Positions 1 through 10,243 of a stretch of DNA of 64,000 nt are shown one piece after another (positions within the stretch are counted from its first letter, which is position 1; each line of letters starts with the position of its first letter). Made by a program: the position numbers and the translations under genes. Source of the DNA: Haematobia irritans (lineage: Eukaryota; Arthropoda; Insecta; Diptera; Muscidae); NCBI RefSeq assembly GCF_050003625.1, contig NC_134398.1, forward strand, positions 198,779,700-198,843,699, written 5' to 3'. A model generated the notes under the pieces. The model did no database searches, was not told where the DNA came from, and saw only the letters and a list, made by a program, of their open reading frames with translations.

Positions 1-125
1 GAAAAACTTATTTTGGCCATATCTCCTTAAATATGCGTCCTAGAGCGAAAAGGATGATAATTCGTGACCACCCCTCAAAAATCAAAATTTTGGTGAAATT
101 ATTTAAAAAATTGAAATTTTTATAC
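1..125 (+). repeat. Monomer class GTGAAATTATTT / TACG (example)
   Basis: This haplotype has GGTGAAATTATTT in place of GGTGAAAATCC and nearly always ends in TATACGAAAA, so the next monomer starts after TAC and not TAT. The two changes are about 25 bp apart and travel together. Other copies begin their GGTGAAATTA at 2855, 3870, 28465, 31565 and 34793, and the class occurs repeatedly beyond 45 kb. It is a good phase marker for higher-order repeats. Confidence 0.9.
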
Positions 126-205
126 GAAAAACTTATTTTGGCCATATCTCCTTAAATATGCGTCCTAGAGCGAAAAGGACGATAATTCGTGACCACCCCT
201 CAAAA

Positions 206-219
206 ATCAAAATTTTGAT
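206..219. repeat. 14-bp perfect palindrome of GATG-class monomers (example)
   Basis: ATCAAAATTTTGAT reads the same on both strands. It recurs in every monomer of the GATG class, probably a third or more of all monomers. In the GGTG and GGCG classes the symmetry shrinks to the 10-bp core CAAAATTTTG. In the AAATTTGATG class it is broken by an unequal A/T run. It could extrude a small hairpin or be a dyad binding site, but no function is shown. Confidence 0.85.
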
Positions 220-250
220 GAAAATCCTCAAAAAAATGAAATTTTTATAT

Positions 251-375
251 GAAAAACTTATTTTGGCCATATCTCCTTAAATATGCGTCCTAGAGCGAAA
301 AGGACGATAATTCGTGACCACACCTCAAAAATCAAAATTTTGGCGCAAAACCTTGAAAAATTGAAATTTTTATAT
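251..375 (+). repeat. Monomer class CACACCTC / GGCGCAAAACC (example)
   Basis: This class carries CACACCTC in place of CACCCCTC, followed by GGCGCAAAACCTTG. It usually precedes a GCGAAACGG-class monomer, as here (the next starts at 376). The pair recurs near 1190-1310, 13700-13830, 16930-17060, 19515-19640 and 23465-23590. In the 45-64 kb domain a daughter form reads CCTTGATAAATTG. Confidence 0.88.
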
Positions 376-499
376 GAAAAACTTATTTTGGCCATATCTC
401 CTTAAATATGCGTCCTAGAGCGAAACGGATGATAATTCGCGACCACCCCCCAAAAATCAAAAATTTGATGAAAATCCTCCAAAAATGAAATTTTTATAT
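376..499 (+). repeat. Monomer class GCGAAACGG / AAATTTGATG / CTCC (example)
   Basis: Linked changes are GCGAAACGGATG in the conserved half, six Cs instead of four with no T, ATCAAAAATTTGATG in the dyad and CCTCCAAAA downstream. The monomer is 124 bp or shorter. Some copies carry ATTCGCGACC (this one and 13824), which creates an extra CpG. The co-inheritance of four changes shows that monomers spread as whole haplotypes. Confidence 0.88.
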
Positions 500-624
500 G
501 AAAAACTTATTTTGGCCATATCTCCTTAAATATGCGCCCTAGAGCGAAAAGGATGATAATTCGTGACCACCCCCCAAAAATCAAAATTTTGATGAAAATC
601 TTCAAAAAAATGAAATTTTTCTAT
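500..624 (+). repeat. Monomer class CGCCCTAG / GATG / C6 (example)
   Basis: This class has ATGCGCCCTAG instead of ATGCGTCCTAG, almost always GGATG, six Cs, and the GATG palindrome. It is frequent from 0 to 39 kb but I did not notice it beyond about 43 kb. It is therefore a marker of the left and central parts of the window. Confidence 0.85.
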
Positions 625-814
625 GAAAAACTTATTTTGGCCATATCTCCTTAAATATGCGTCCTAGAGCGAAAAGGACGATAATTCGTGACCACCCCTC
701 AAAAATCAAAATTTTGGTGAAAATCCTTAAAAAATTGAAATTTTTATATGAAAAACTTATTTTGGCCATATCTCCTTAAATATGCGTCCTAGAGCGAAAA
801 GGATGATAATTCGT

Positions 815-1676
815 GACCACCCCTCAAAAATCAAAATTTTGGCGAAAAACCTTGAAAAATTGAAATTTTTATATGAAAAACTTTTTTTGGCCATATCTCC
901 TTAAATATGCGTCCTAGAGCGAAAAGGACGATAATTCGTGACCACCCCCCAAAAATCAAAATTTTGATGAAAATCCTCAAAAAAATTAAATTTTTATATG
1001 AAAAACTTATTTTGGCCATATCTCCTTAAATATGCGTCCTAGAGCGAAAAGGACGATAATTCGTGACCACCCCTCAAAAATCAAAATTTTGATGAAAATC
1101 CTCCAAAAATTGAAATTTTTATATGAAAAACTTATTTTGGCCATATCTCCTTAAATATGCGTCCTAGAGCGAAAAGGACGATAATTCGTGGCCACACCTC
1201 AAAAATCAAAATTTTGGCGCAAAACCTTGAAAAATTGAAATTTTTATATGAAAAACTTATTTTGGCCATATCTCCTTAAATATGCGTCCTAGAGCGAAAC
1301 GGATGATAATTCGTGACCACCCCCCAAAAATCAAAAATTTGATGAAAATCCTCCAAAACTGAAATTTTTATACGAAAAACTTATTTTGGCCATATCTCCT
1401 TAAATAGGCGTCCTAGAGCGAAAAGGACGATAATTCGTGACCACACCTCAAAAATCAAAATTTTGGCGAAAAACCTTGAAAAATTCAAATTTTTATATGA
1501 AAAACTTATTTTGGCCATATCTCCTTAAATATGCGTCCTAGAGCGAAAAGGACGATAATTCGTGACCACCCCTCAAAAATCAAAATTTTGGTGAAAATCC
1601 TTAAAAAATTGAAATTTTTATATGAAAAACTTATTTTGGCCATATCTCCTTAAATATGCGTCCTAGAGCGAAAAGG
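815..1676 (+). repeat. Dispersed block repeated at 16557-17418 and 19142-20003
   Basis: Offset to the second copy is 15742 bp. Shared rare states are a T-run expansion in AAACTTTTTTTGGCC (about 881 and 16623), AAAAAATTAAATTT, GTGGCCACACC, and AAATAGGCG (ataggcg at 1404 and 17146). At 815 the left end reads CACCCC where 16557 reads CACTCC. The third copy comes from the 2585-bp duplication. The block shows sequence moving within the array over 15 kb. Confidence 0.88.
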
Positions 1677-1915
1677 ACGATAATTCGTGACCACCCCTCA
1701 AAAATAAAAATTTTGGTGAAAATTCTTGAAAAATTGAAATTTTTATATGAAAAACTTATTTTGGCCATATCTCCTTAAATATGCGTCCTAGAGCGAAAAG
1801 GATGATAATTCGTGACCACCCCTCAAAAATCAAAATTTTGATGAAAATCCTCAAAAAAATGAAATTTTTATATGAAAAACTTATTTTGGCCATATCTCCT
1901 TAAATATGCGTCCTA
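1677..1915 (+). repeat. Ordinary monomers between blocks
   Basis: About two satellite monomers (one AAATAAAAATTTTGG class, one GATG class) join the 815-1676 block to the 1015-bp duplication. Nothing else is visible here. Confidence 0.8.
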
Positions 1916-2930
1916 GAGCGATAAGGACGATAATTCGAAAAGGACGATAATTCGTGACCACCGCTCAAAAATCAAAATTTTGATGAAAATCCTCAAAAAA
2001 TGAAATTTTTATATGAAAAACTTATTTTGGCCATATCTCGTAAATATGCGTCCTAGAGCGAAAAGGACGATAATTCGTGACCAGTCCTCAAAAATCAAAA
2101 TTTTGGCGAAAAACCTTGAAAAAGTGAAATTTTTATATGAAAAACTTATTTTGGCCATATCTCCTTAAATATGCGTCCTAGAGCGAAAAGGACGATAATT
2201 CGTGACCACCCCTCAAAAATCAAAATTTTGATGAAAATCCTCAAAAAAATGAAATTTTTATATGAAAAACTTATTTTGGCCATATCTCCTTAAATATGCG
2301 TCCTAGAGCGGAAAGGATGATAATTCGTGACCACCCCTCAAAAATCAAAATTTTGGTGAAAATCCTTAAAAAATTGAAATTTTTATATGAAAAACTTATT
2401 TTGGCCATATCTCCTTAAATATGCGTCCTAGAGCGAAAAGGACGATAATTCGTGACCACCCCTCAAAAATCAAAATTTTGATGAAAATCCTCAACAAAAT
2501 GAAATTATTATATGAAAAACTTATTTTGGCCATATCTCCTTAAATATGCGTCCTAGAGCGAAACGGATGATAATTCGTGACCTCCCCCCAAAAATCAAAA
2601 TTTTGATGAAAATCCTCAAAAAAATGAAATTTTTCTATGAAAAACTTATTTTGGCCATATCTCCTTAAATATGCGTCCTAGAGCGAAAAGGACGATAATT
2701 CGTGACCACCCCTCAAAAATCAAAATTTTGGTGAAAATCCTTAAAAAATTGAAATTTTTATATGAAAAACTTATTTTGGCCATATCTCCTTAAATATGCG
2801 TCCTAGAGCGAAAAGGATGATAATTCGTGACCACCCCTCAAAAATCAAAATTTTGGTGAAATTATTTAAAAAATTGAAATTTTTATACGAAAAACTTATT
2901 TTGGCCATATCTCCTTAAATATGCGTCCTA
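1916..2930 (+). repeat. 1015-bp tandem duplication, copy 1
   Basis: This copy opens with GCGATAAGGACG and an internal 18-bp duplication of the GGACGATAATTCG segment. It continues with CACCGCTC (1961), TATCTCGTAAAT (a deletion of CTT), a GACCAGTCC variant, AACAAAATGAAATTATT (about 2490), GACCTCCCCCC and GTGAAATTATTT (2855). The same order recurs 1015 bp downstream. About eight monomers are involved. Confidence 0.93.
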
Positions 2931-3945
2931 GAGCGATAAGGACGATAATTCGAAAAGGACGATAATTCGTGACCACCGCTCAAAAATCAAAATTTTGATG
3001 AAAATCCTCAAAAAATGAAATTTTTATATGAAAAACTTATTTTGGCCATATCTCGTAAATATGCGTCCTAGAGCGAAAAGGACGATAATTCGTGACCAGA
3101 CCTCAAAAATCAAAATTTTGGCGAAAAACCTTGAAAAAGTGAAATTTTTATATGAAAAACTTATTTTGGCCATATCTCCTTAAATATGCGTCCTAGAGCG
3201 AAAAGGACGATAATTCGTGACCACCCCTCAAAAATCAAAATTTTGATGAAAATCCTCAAAAAAATGAAATTTTTATATGAAAAACTTATTTTGGCCATAT
3301 CTCCTTAAATATGCGTCCTAGAGCGAAAAGGATGATAATTCGTGACCACACCTCAAAAATCAAAATTTTGGTGAAAATCCTTAAAAAATTTAAATTTTTA
3401 TATGAAAAACTTATTTTGGCCATATCTCCTTAAATATGCGTCCTAGAGCGAAAAGGACGATAATTCGTGACCACCCCTCAAAAATCAAAATTTTGATGAA
3501 AATCCTCAACAAAATGAAATTATTATATGAAAAACTTATTTTGGCCATATCTCCTTAAATATGCGTCCTAGAGCGAAACGGATGATAATTCGTGACCTCC
3601 CCCCAAAAATCAAAATTTTGATGAAAATCCTCAAAAAAATGAAATTTTTCTATGAAAAACTTATTTTGGCCATATCTCCTTAAATATGCGTCCTAGAGCG
3701 AAAAGGACGATAATTCGTGACCACCCCTCAAAAATCAAAATTTTGGTGAAAATCCTTAAAAAATTGAAATTTTTATATGAAAAACTTATTTTGGCCATAT
3801 CTCCTTAAATATGCGTCCTAGAGCGAAAAGGATGATAATTCGTGACCACCCCTCAAAAATCAAAATTTTGGTGAAATTATTTAAAAAATTGAAATTTTTA
3901 TACGAAAAACTTATTTTGGCCATATCTCCTTAAATATGCGTCCTA
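2931..3945 (+). repeat. 1015-bp tandem duplication, copy 2
   Basis: The diagnostic sites of copy 1 recur at an exact 1015-bp offset: GATAAGG at 2935, CCGCTC at 2976 and GGTGAAATT at 3870. A few point differences have accumulated, including GACCAGACC for GACCAGTCC near 3099 and TTTAAATT for TTGAAATT near 3388. The duplication is therefore recent but not brand new. Confidence 0.93.
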
Positions 3946-4319
3946 GAGCGAAACGGATGATAATTCGTGACCTCCCCCCAAAAATCAAAATTTTGATGAA
4001 AATCCTCAAAAAAAATGAAATTTTTCTATGAAAAACTTATTTTGGCCATATCTCCTTAAATATGCGTCCTAGAGCGAAAAGGACGATAATTCGTGACCAC
4101 CCCTCAAAAATCAAAATTTTGATGAAAATCCTCAAAAAAATGAAATTTTTATATGAAAAACTTATTTTGGCCATATCTCCTTAAATATGCGCCCTAGAGC
4201 GAAAAGGACGATAATTCGTGACCACACCCCAAAAATCAAAATTTTGGCGCAAAACCTTGAAAAATTTAAATTTTTATATGAAAAACTTATTTTGGCCATA
4301 TCTCCTTAAATATACGTCC
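3946..4319 (+). repeat. Linking monomers
   Basis: Three monomers: a GACCTCCCCCC copy with A8 in its tract, a GATG copy, and a CGCCC/CACACCCC/GGCGC mosaic. The mosaic combines a CGCCC left half with a GGCGC right half, suggesting recombination inside a monomer. Confidence 0.75.
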
Positions 4320-5690
4320 TAGAGCGAAACGGATGATAATTCGCGACCACCCCCTAAAAATCAAAAATTTGATGAAAATCCTCCAAAAATGAAATTTTTA
4401 TATGAAAAACTTATTTTGTCCATATCTCCTTAAATATGCGCCCTAGAGCGAAAAGGATGATAATTCGTGGCCACCCCCCAAAAATCAAAATTTTGATGAA
4501 AATCCTCACAAAAATGAAATTTGTATATGAAAAATTTATTTTGGCCATATCTCCTTAAATATGCGTCCTAGAGCGAAAAGGACGATAATTCGTGACCACC
4601 CCCCAAAAATCAAAATTTTGATGAAAATCCTCAAAAAAATGAAATTTTTGTATGAAAAACTTATTTTGGCCATATCTCCTTAAATATGCGTCCTAGAGCG
4701 AAAAGGACCACCCCTCAAAAATCAAAAATTTGATGAAAATCCTCCAAAACTGAAATTTTTATATGAAAAACTTATTTTGGCCATATCTCCTTAAATATGC
4801 GTCCTAGAGCGAAAAGAACGATAATTCGTGACCACCCCCCAAAAATCAAAATTTTGGCGCAAAACCTTGAAAAATTGAAATTTTTATATGAAAAACTTAT
4901 TTTGGCCATATCTCCTTAAATATACGTCCTAGAGCGAAACGGACCACCCCCTAAAAATCAAAATTTTGATGAAAATCCTCACAAAAATGAAATTTGTATA
5001 TGAAAAATTTATTTTGGCCATATCTCCTTAAATATGCGTCCTAGAGCGAAAAGGACGATAATTCGTGACCACCCCCCAAAAATCAAAATTTTCATGAAAA
5101 TCCTCAAAAAAATGTAATTTTTGTATGAAAAACTTATTTTGGCCATATCTCCTTAAATATGCGTCCTAGAGCGAAAAGGACGATAATTCGTGACCACCCC
5201 TCAAAAATCAAAATTTTGATGAAAATCCTCAAAAAAATGAAATTTTTATATGAAAAACTTATTTTGGCCATATCTCCTTAAATATGCGCCCTAGAGCGAA
5301 CAGGATGATAATTCGTGACCACCCCCCAAAAATCAAAATTTTGATGAAAATCCTCAAAAAAATGAAATTTTTCTATAAAAAACTTATTTTGGCCATATCT
5401 CCTTAAATATGCGTCCTAGAGCGAAAAGGACCACCCCTCAAAAATCAAAATTTTGGTGAAAATCCTTAAAAAATTGAAATTTTTTATGAAAAACTTATTT
5501 TGGCCATATCTCCTTAAATATGCGTCCTAGAGCGAAAAGGACGATAATTCGTGATCACCCCCCAAAAATCAAAATTTTGATGAAAATCCTCAAAAAAATG
5601 AAATTTTTATATGAAAAACTTATTTTGGCCATATCTCCTTAAATATGCGTCCTAGAGCGAAAAGGACGATAATTCGTGACCACACCTCAA
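4320..5690 (+). repeat. ~2.3-2.5 kb segmental duplication, copy 1 (shortened)
   Basis: Shared rare sites with copy 2 are TTTTGTCCATATC, CGTGGCCACC (4467), CTCACAAAAATG, GGACCACCCC (4705), AAAAGAACG, TTTTCATG, GTAATTTTTGTATG and GCGAACAGG. The offset is 2333 bp on the left and 2470 bp on the right. The 137-bp difference is a deletion in this copy near 4943, where one monomer's left half (GAAACGGACCACC) is fused to a later monomer. The same 13-bp deletion GGAC...GACC appears at 4705, 4943 and 5428. Confidence 0.9.
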
Positions 5691-5862
5691 AAATCAAAAT
5701 TGTGGCGCAAAACCTTGAAAAATTTAAATTTTTATATGAAAAACTTATTTTGGCCATATCTCCTTAAATATGCGTCCTAGAGCGAAAAGGACGATAATTC
5801 GTGACCACACCTCAAAAATCAAAATTTTGGCGAAAAACCTTGAAAAATTCAAATTTTTATAT

Positions 5863-5932
5863 GAAAAACTTATTTTGGCCATATCTCCTTAAATATGCGT
5901 CCTAGAGCGAAAAGGACGATAATTCGTGACCA
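5863..5932 (+). other. Conserved half of the monomer (positions 1-70)
   Basis: Across the window this 70-bp half changes little. Most copies differ only at a few recurrent sites: GACG/GATG at 55, CGTCC/CGCCC near 38, GCGAAAAGG/GCGAAACGG near 50, and rare ATGTG or ATGAG instead of ATGCG near 36. It contains all four consensus CpGs (36, 46, 55 and 63) and the only GGCC. By contrast, positions 71-125 fall into many distinct haplotypes. I infer either selection, for example as a protein-binding block, or a homogenisation bias. No known binding motif was recognised. Confidence 0.8.
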
Positions 5933-5987
5933 CCCCTCAAAAATCAAAATTTTGGTGAAAATCCTTGAAAAATTGAAATTTTTATAT
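5863..5987 (+). repeat. Representative consensus monomer (125 bp)
   Basis: This copy matches the commonest state at nearly every position, so it serves as the reference. Landmarks in monomer numbering are GAAAAACTTA at 1-10, GGCC at 15-18, ATATCTCC at 19-26, CGTCCTAGAGCG at 36-47, GGACGATAATTCG at 52-64, GACCACCCCTC at 66-76, CAAAATTTTG at 83-92, GGTGAAAATCC at 92-102, and an imperfect dyad AAAAATT-GA-AATTTTT at 106-121. The unit length of 125 is not a multiple of three, so each successive monomer changes reading frame. This explains why only short chance ORFs exist. Confidence 0.95.
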
Positions 5988-6652
5988 GAAAAACTTATTT
6001 TGGCCATATCTCCTTAAATATGCGTCCTAGAGCGAAAAGGACGATAATTCGTGACCACCCCTCAAAAATCAAAATTTTGATGAAAATCCTCCAAAAATTG
6101 AAATTTTTATATAAAAAACTTATTTTGGCCATATCTCCTTAAATATGCGTCCTAGAGCGAAAAGGACGATAATTCGTGACCACACCTCAAAAATCAAAAT
6201 TTTGGCGCAAAACCTTGAAAAATTGAAATTTTTATATGAAAAACTTATTTTGGCCATATCTCCTTAAATATGCGTCCTAGAGCGAAAAGGACGATAATTC
6301 GTGACCACCCCTCAAAAATCAAAATTTTGGTGAAAATCCTTAAAAAATTGAAATTTTTATATGAAAAACTTATTTTGGCCATATCTCCTTAAATATGCGT
6401 CCTAGAGCGAAAAGGATGATAATTCGTGACCACCCCTCAAAAATCAAAATTTTGGTGAAATTATTTAAAAAATTGAAATTTTTATACGAAAAACTTATTT
6501 TGGCCATATCTCCTTAAATATGCGTCCTAGAGCGAAAAGGACGATAATTCGTGACCACCCCTCAAAAATCAAAATTTTGATGAAAATCCTCAAAAAAATG
6601 AAATTTTTATATGAAAAACTTATTTTGGCCATATCTCCTTAAATATGCGCCC

Positions 6653-8165
6653 TAGAGCGAAACGGATGATAATTCGCGACCACCCCCTAAAAATCAAAAA
6701 TTTGATGAAAATCCTCCAAAAATGAAATTTTTATATGAAAAACTTATTTTGTCCATATCTCCTTAAATATGCGCCCTAGAGCGAAAAGGATGATAATTCG
6801 TGGCCACCCCCCAAAAATCAAAATTTTGATGAAAATCCTCACAAAAATGAAATTTGTATATGAAAAATTTATTTTGGCCATATCTCCTTAAATATGCGTC
6901 CTAGAGCGAAAAGGACGATAATTCGTGACCACCCCCCAAAAATCAAAATTTTGATGAAAATCCTCAAAAAAATGAAATTTTTGTATGAAAAACTTATTTT
7001 GGCCATATCTCCTTAAATATGCGTCCTAGAGCGAAAAGGACCACCCCTCAAAAATCAAAAATTTGATGAAAATCCTCCAAAACTGAAATTTTTATATGAA
7101 AAACTTATTTTGGCCATATCTCCTTAAATATGCGTCCTAGAGCGAAAAGAACGATAATTCGTGACCACCCCCCAAAAATCAAAATTTTGGCGCAAAACCT
7201 TGAAAAATTGAAATTTTTATATGAAAAACTTATTTTGGCCATATCTCCTTAAATATACGTCCTAGAGCGAAACGGACGATAATTCGCGACCACCCCCTAA
7301 AAATCAAAAATTTGATGAAAATCCTCCAAAAATGAAATTTTTATATGAAAAACTTATTTTGTCCATATCTCCTTAAATATGCGCCCTAGAGCGAAAAGGA
7401 TGATAATTCGTGGCCACCCCCCAAAAATCAAAATTTTGATGAAAATCCTCACAAAAATGAAATTTGTATATGAAAAATTTATTTTGGCCATATCTCCTTA
7501 AATATGCGTCCTAGAGCGAAAAGGACGATAATTCGTGACCACCCCCCAAAAATCAAAATTTTCATGAAAATCCTCAAAAAAATGTAATTTTTGTATGAAA
7601 AACTTATTTTGGCCATATCTCCTTAAATATGCGTCCTAGAGCGAAAAGGACGATAATTCGTGACCACCCCTCAAAAATCAAAATTTTGATGAAAATCCTC
7701 AAAAAAATGAAATTTTTATATGAAAAACTTATTTTGGCCATATCTCCTTAAATATGCGCCCTAGAGCGAACAGGATGATAATTCGTGACCACCCCCCAAA
7801 AATCAAAATTTTGATGAAAATCCTCAAAAAAATGAAATTTTTCTATAAAAAACTTATTTTGGCCATATCTCCTTAAATATGCGTCCTAGAGCGAAAAGGA
7901 CCACCCCTCAAAAATCAAAATTTTGGTGAAAATCCTTAAAAAATTGAAATTTTTTATGAAAAACTTATTTTGGCCATATCTCCTTAAATATGCGTCCTAG
8001 AGCGAAAAGGACGATAATTCGTGATCACCCCCCAAAAATCAAAATTTTGATGAAAATCTTCAAAAAAATGAAATTTTTATATGAAAAACTTATTTTGGCC
8101 ATATCTCCTTAAATATGCGTCCTAGAGCGAAAAGGACGATAATTCGTGACCACACCTCAAAAATC
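6653..8165 (+). repeat. ~2.3-2.5 kb segmental duplication, copy 2 (full)
   Basis: This copy contains all the markers of 4320-5690 and keeps the monomer lost from copy 1 (about 7275-7411, with GTCCATATC and GTGGCC). GCGAACAGG ends at 7770, against 5300 in copy 1. GGACCACCCC is at 7038 and 7898. Homology fades at about 8165, where copy 1 has AATTGTGGCG and this copy AATTTTGGCG. Confidence 0.9.
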
Positions 8166-9249
8166 AAAATTTTGGCGCAAAACCTTGAAAAATTGAAATT
8201 TTTATATGAAAAACTTATTTTGGCCATATCTCCTTAAATATGCGTCCTAGAGCGAAAAGGACGATAATTCGTGACCACCCCTCAAAAATCAAAATTTTGG
8301 TGGAATTATTTAAAAAATTGAAATTTTTATACGAAAAACTTATTTTGGCCATATCTCCTTAAATATGCGTCCTAGAGCGAAAAGGATGATAATTCGTGAC
8401 CACCCCTCAAAAATCAAAATTTTGATGAAAATCCTCAAAAAAATGAAATTTTTATATGAAAAACTTATTTTGGCCATATCTCCTTAAATATGCGCCCTAG
8501 AGCGAAAAGGACGATAATTCGTGACCACCCCTCAAAAATCAAAATTTTGATGAAAATCCTCAACAGAATGAAATTTTTATATGAAAAACTTATTTTGGCC
8601 ATATCTCCTTAAATATGCGTCCTAGAGCGAAACGGATGATAATTCGTGACCTCCCCCCAAAAATCAAAATTTTGATGAAAATCCTCAAAAAATGAAATTT
8701 TTCTATGAAAAACTTATTTTGGCCATATCTCCTTAAATATGCGTCCTAGAGCGAAAAGGACGATAATTCGTGACCACCCCTCAAAAATCAAAATTTTGGT
8801 GAAAATCCTTAAAAAATTGAAATTTTTATATGAAAAACTTATTTTGACCATATCTCCTTAAATATGCGTCCTAGAGCGAAAAGGATGATAATTCGTGACC
8901 ACCCCTCAAAAATCAAAATTTTGGTGAAATTATTTAAAAAATTTAAATTTTATACGAAAAACTTATTTTGGCCATATCTCCTTAAATATGCGTCCTAGAG
9001 CGAAAAGGACGATAATTCGTGACCACCCCTCAAAAATCAAAATTTTGATGAAAATCCTCAAAAAAATGAAATTTTTATATGAAAAACTTATTTTGGCCAT
9101 ATCTCCTTAAATATGCGTCCTAGAGCGAAAAGGACGATAATTCGTGACCACACCTCAAAAATCAAAATTTTGGCGCAAAACCTTGAAAAATTGAAATTTT
9201 TATATGAAAAACTTATTTTGGCCATATCTCCTTAAATATGAGTCCTCGA
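8166..9249 (+). repeat. Mixed satellite monomers
   Basis: About 9 monomers of GTGAAATTATTT, GATG, CGCCC, GACCTCCCCCC and GGCGC classes. The order 8630-8990 resembles 2550-2900 and 13195-13500. One copy reads TTTTGACCATATC (about 8845), losing the GGCC. A XhoI-like CCTCGAG replaces CCTAGAG at about 9244. Confidence 0.8.
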
Positions 9250-9746
9250 GCGAAACGGATGATAATTCGTGACCACCCCCCAAAATCAAAAATTTGATGA
9301 AAATCCTCCAAAAATGAAATTTTTCTATGAAAAACTTATTTTGGCCATATCTCCTTAAATATGCGCCCTAGAGCGAAAAGGATGATAATTCGTGACCACC
9401 CCCCAAAAATCAAAATTTTGATGAAAATCCTCAAAAAAATGAAATTTTTATATGAAAAACTTATTTTGGCCATATCTCCTTAAATATGCGTCCTAGAGCG
9501 AAAAGGACGATAATTCGTGACCACCCCCCAAAAATCAAAATTTTGATGAAAATCCTCAAAAAATGAAATTTTTATATGAAAAACTTATTTTGTCCATATC
9601 TCCTTAAATATGCGTCCTGGAGCGAAAAGGACGATAATTCGTGACCACCCCTCAAAAATCAAAATTTTGATGAAAATCCTCAAAAAAATGAAATTTTTAT
9701 ATGAAAAACTTATTTTGGCCATATCTCCTTAAATATGCGCCCTAGA
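9250..9746 (+). repeat. 497-bp tandem duplication, copy 1
   Basis: Four monomers: a GCGAAACGG copy with ACCCCCCAAAATC (one A fewer than usual), a CGCCC copy, a GATG copy with TTTTGTCCATATC, and a CGTCCTGGAGCG copy (CCTGG at 9616). The set repeats at a 497-bp offset. Confidence 0.92.
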
Positions 9747-10243
9747 GCGAAACGGATGATAATTCGTGACCACCCCCCAAAATCAAAAATTTGATGAAAA
9801 TCCTCCAAAAATGAAATTTTTCTATGAAAAACTTATTTTGGCCATATCTCCTTAAATATGCGCCCTAGAGCGAAAAGGATGATAATTCGTGACCACCCCC
9901 CAAAAATCAAAATTTTGATGAAAATCCTCAAAAAAATGAAATTTTTATATGAAAAACTTATTTTGGCCATATCTCCTTAAATATGCGTCCTAGAGCGAAA
10001 AGGACGATAATTCGTGACCACCCCCCAAAAATCAAAATTTTGATGAAAATCCTCAAAAAATGAAATTTTTATATGAAAAACTTATTTTGTTCATATCTCC
10101 TTAAATATACGTCCTGGAGCGAAAAGGACGATAATTCGTGACCACCCCTCAAAAATCAAAATTTTGATGAAAATCCTCAAAAAAATGAAATTTTTATATG
10201 AAAAACTTATTTTGGCCATATCTCCTTAAATATGCGCCCTAGA
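9747..10243 (+). repeat. 497-bp tandem duplication, copy 2
   Basis: The same four-monomer order is seen, with CCTGG at 10113. Differences from copy 1 include TTTTGTTCATATC for TTTTGTCCATATC and ATACGTCCTGG for ATGCGTCCTGG, both C-to-T or G-to-A transitions. Confidence 0.92.

Larger units (their letters stand above)
1..842 (+). repeat. Multi-monomer block also present at 13387-14228
   Basis: Seven monomers in a fixed order (GTGAAATTATTT, GATG, CACACCTC, GCGAAACGG with CGCGACC, CGCCC with CTTCAAAA and CTATG, GGTG, and the start of the next) reappear with a constant offset of 13386 bp. Shared rare changes, CGCGACC (438 and 13824) and CTTCAAAA (about 600 and 13986), prove common origin. The match ends where 841 reads GGCG and 14227 reads GGTG. 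The left limit is unknown because the window begins inside the block. Confidence 0.9.
5691..6652 (+). repeat. Monomers between the two ~2.4 kb copies
   Basis: About 8 monomers of mixed classes, including TTCAAATT and GTGAAATTATTT types and the reference consensus copy. They separate the two duplicated segments, so the duplication unit was probably the whole of about 4.3-6.65 kb. Confidence 0.8.

Noticed and set aside
5980..5990. TATA-like TTTTTATATGAAAA as a promoter
   Set aside because: It occurs in almost every monomer as part of the A/T-rich half. Satellite transcription is possible, but nothing in the sequence picks out an initiation site.
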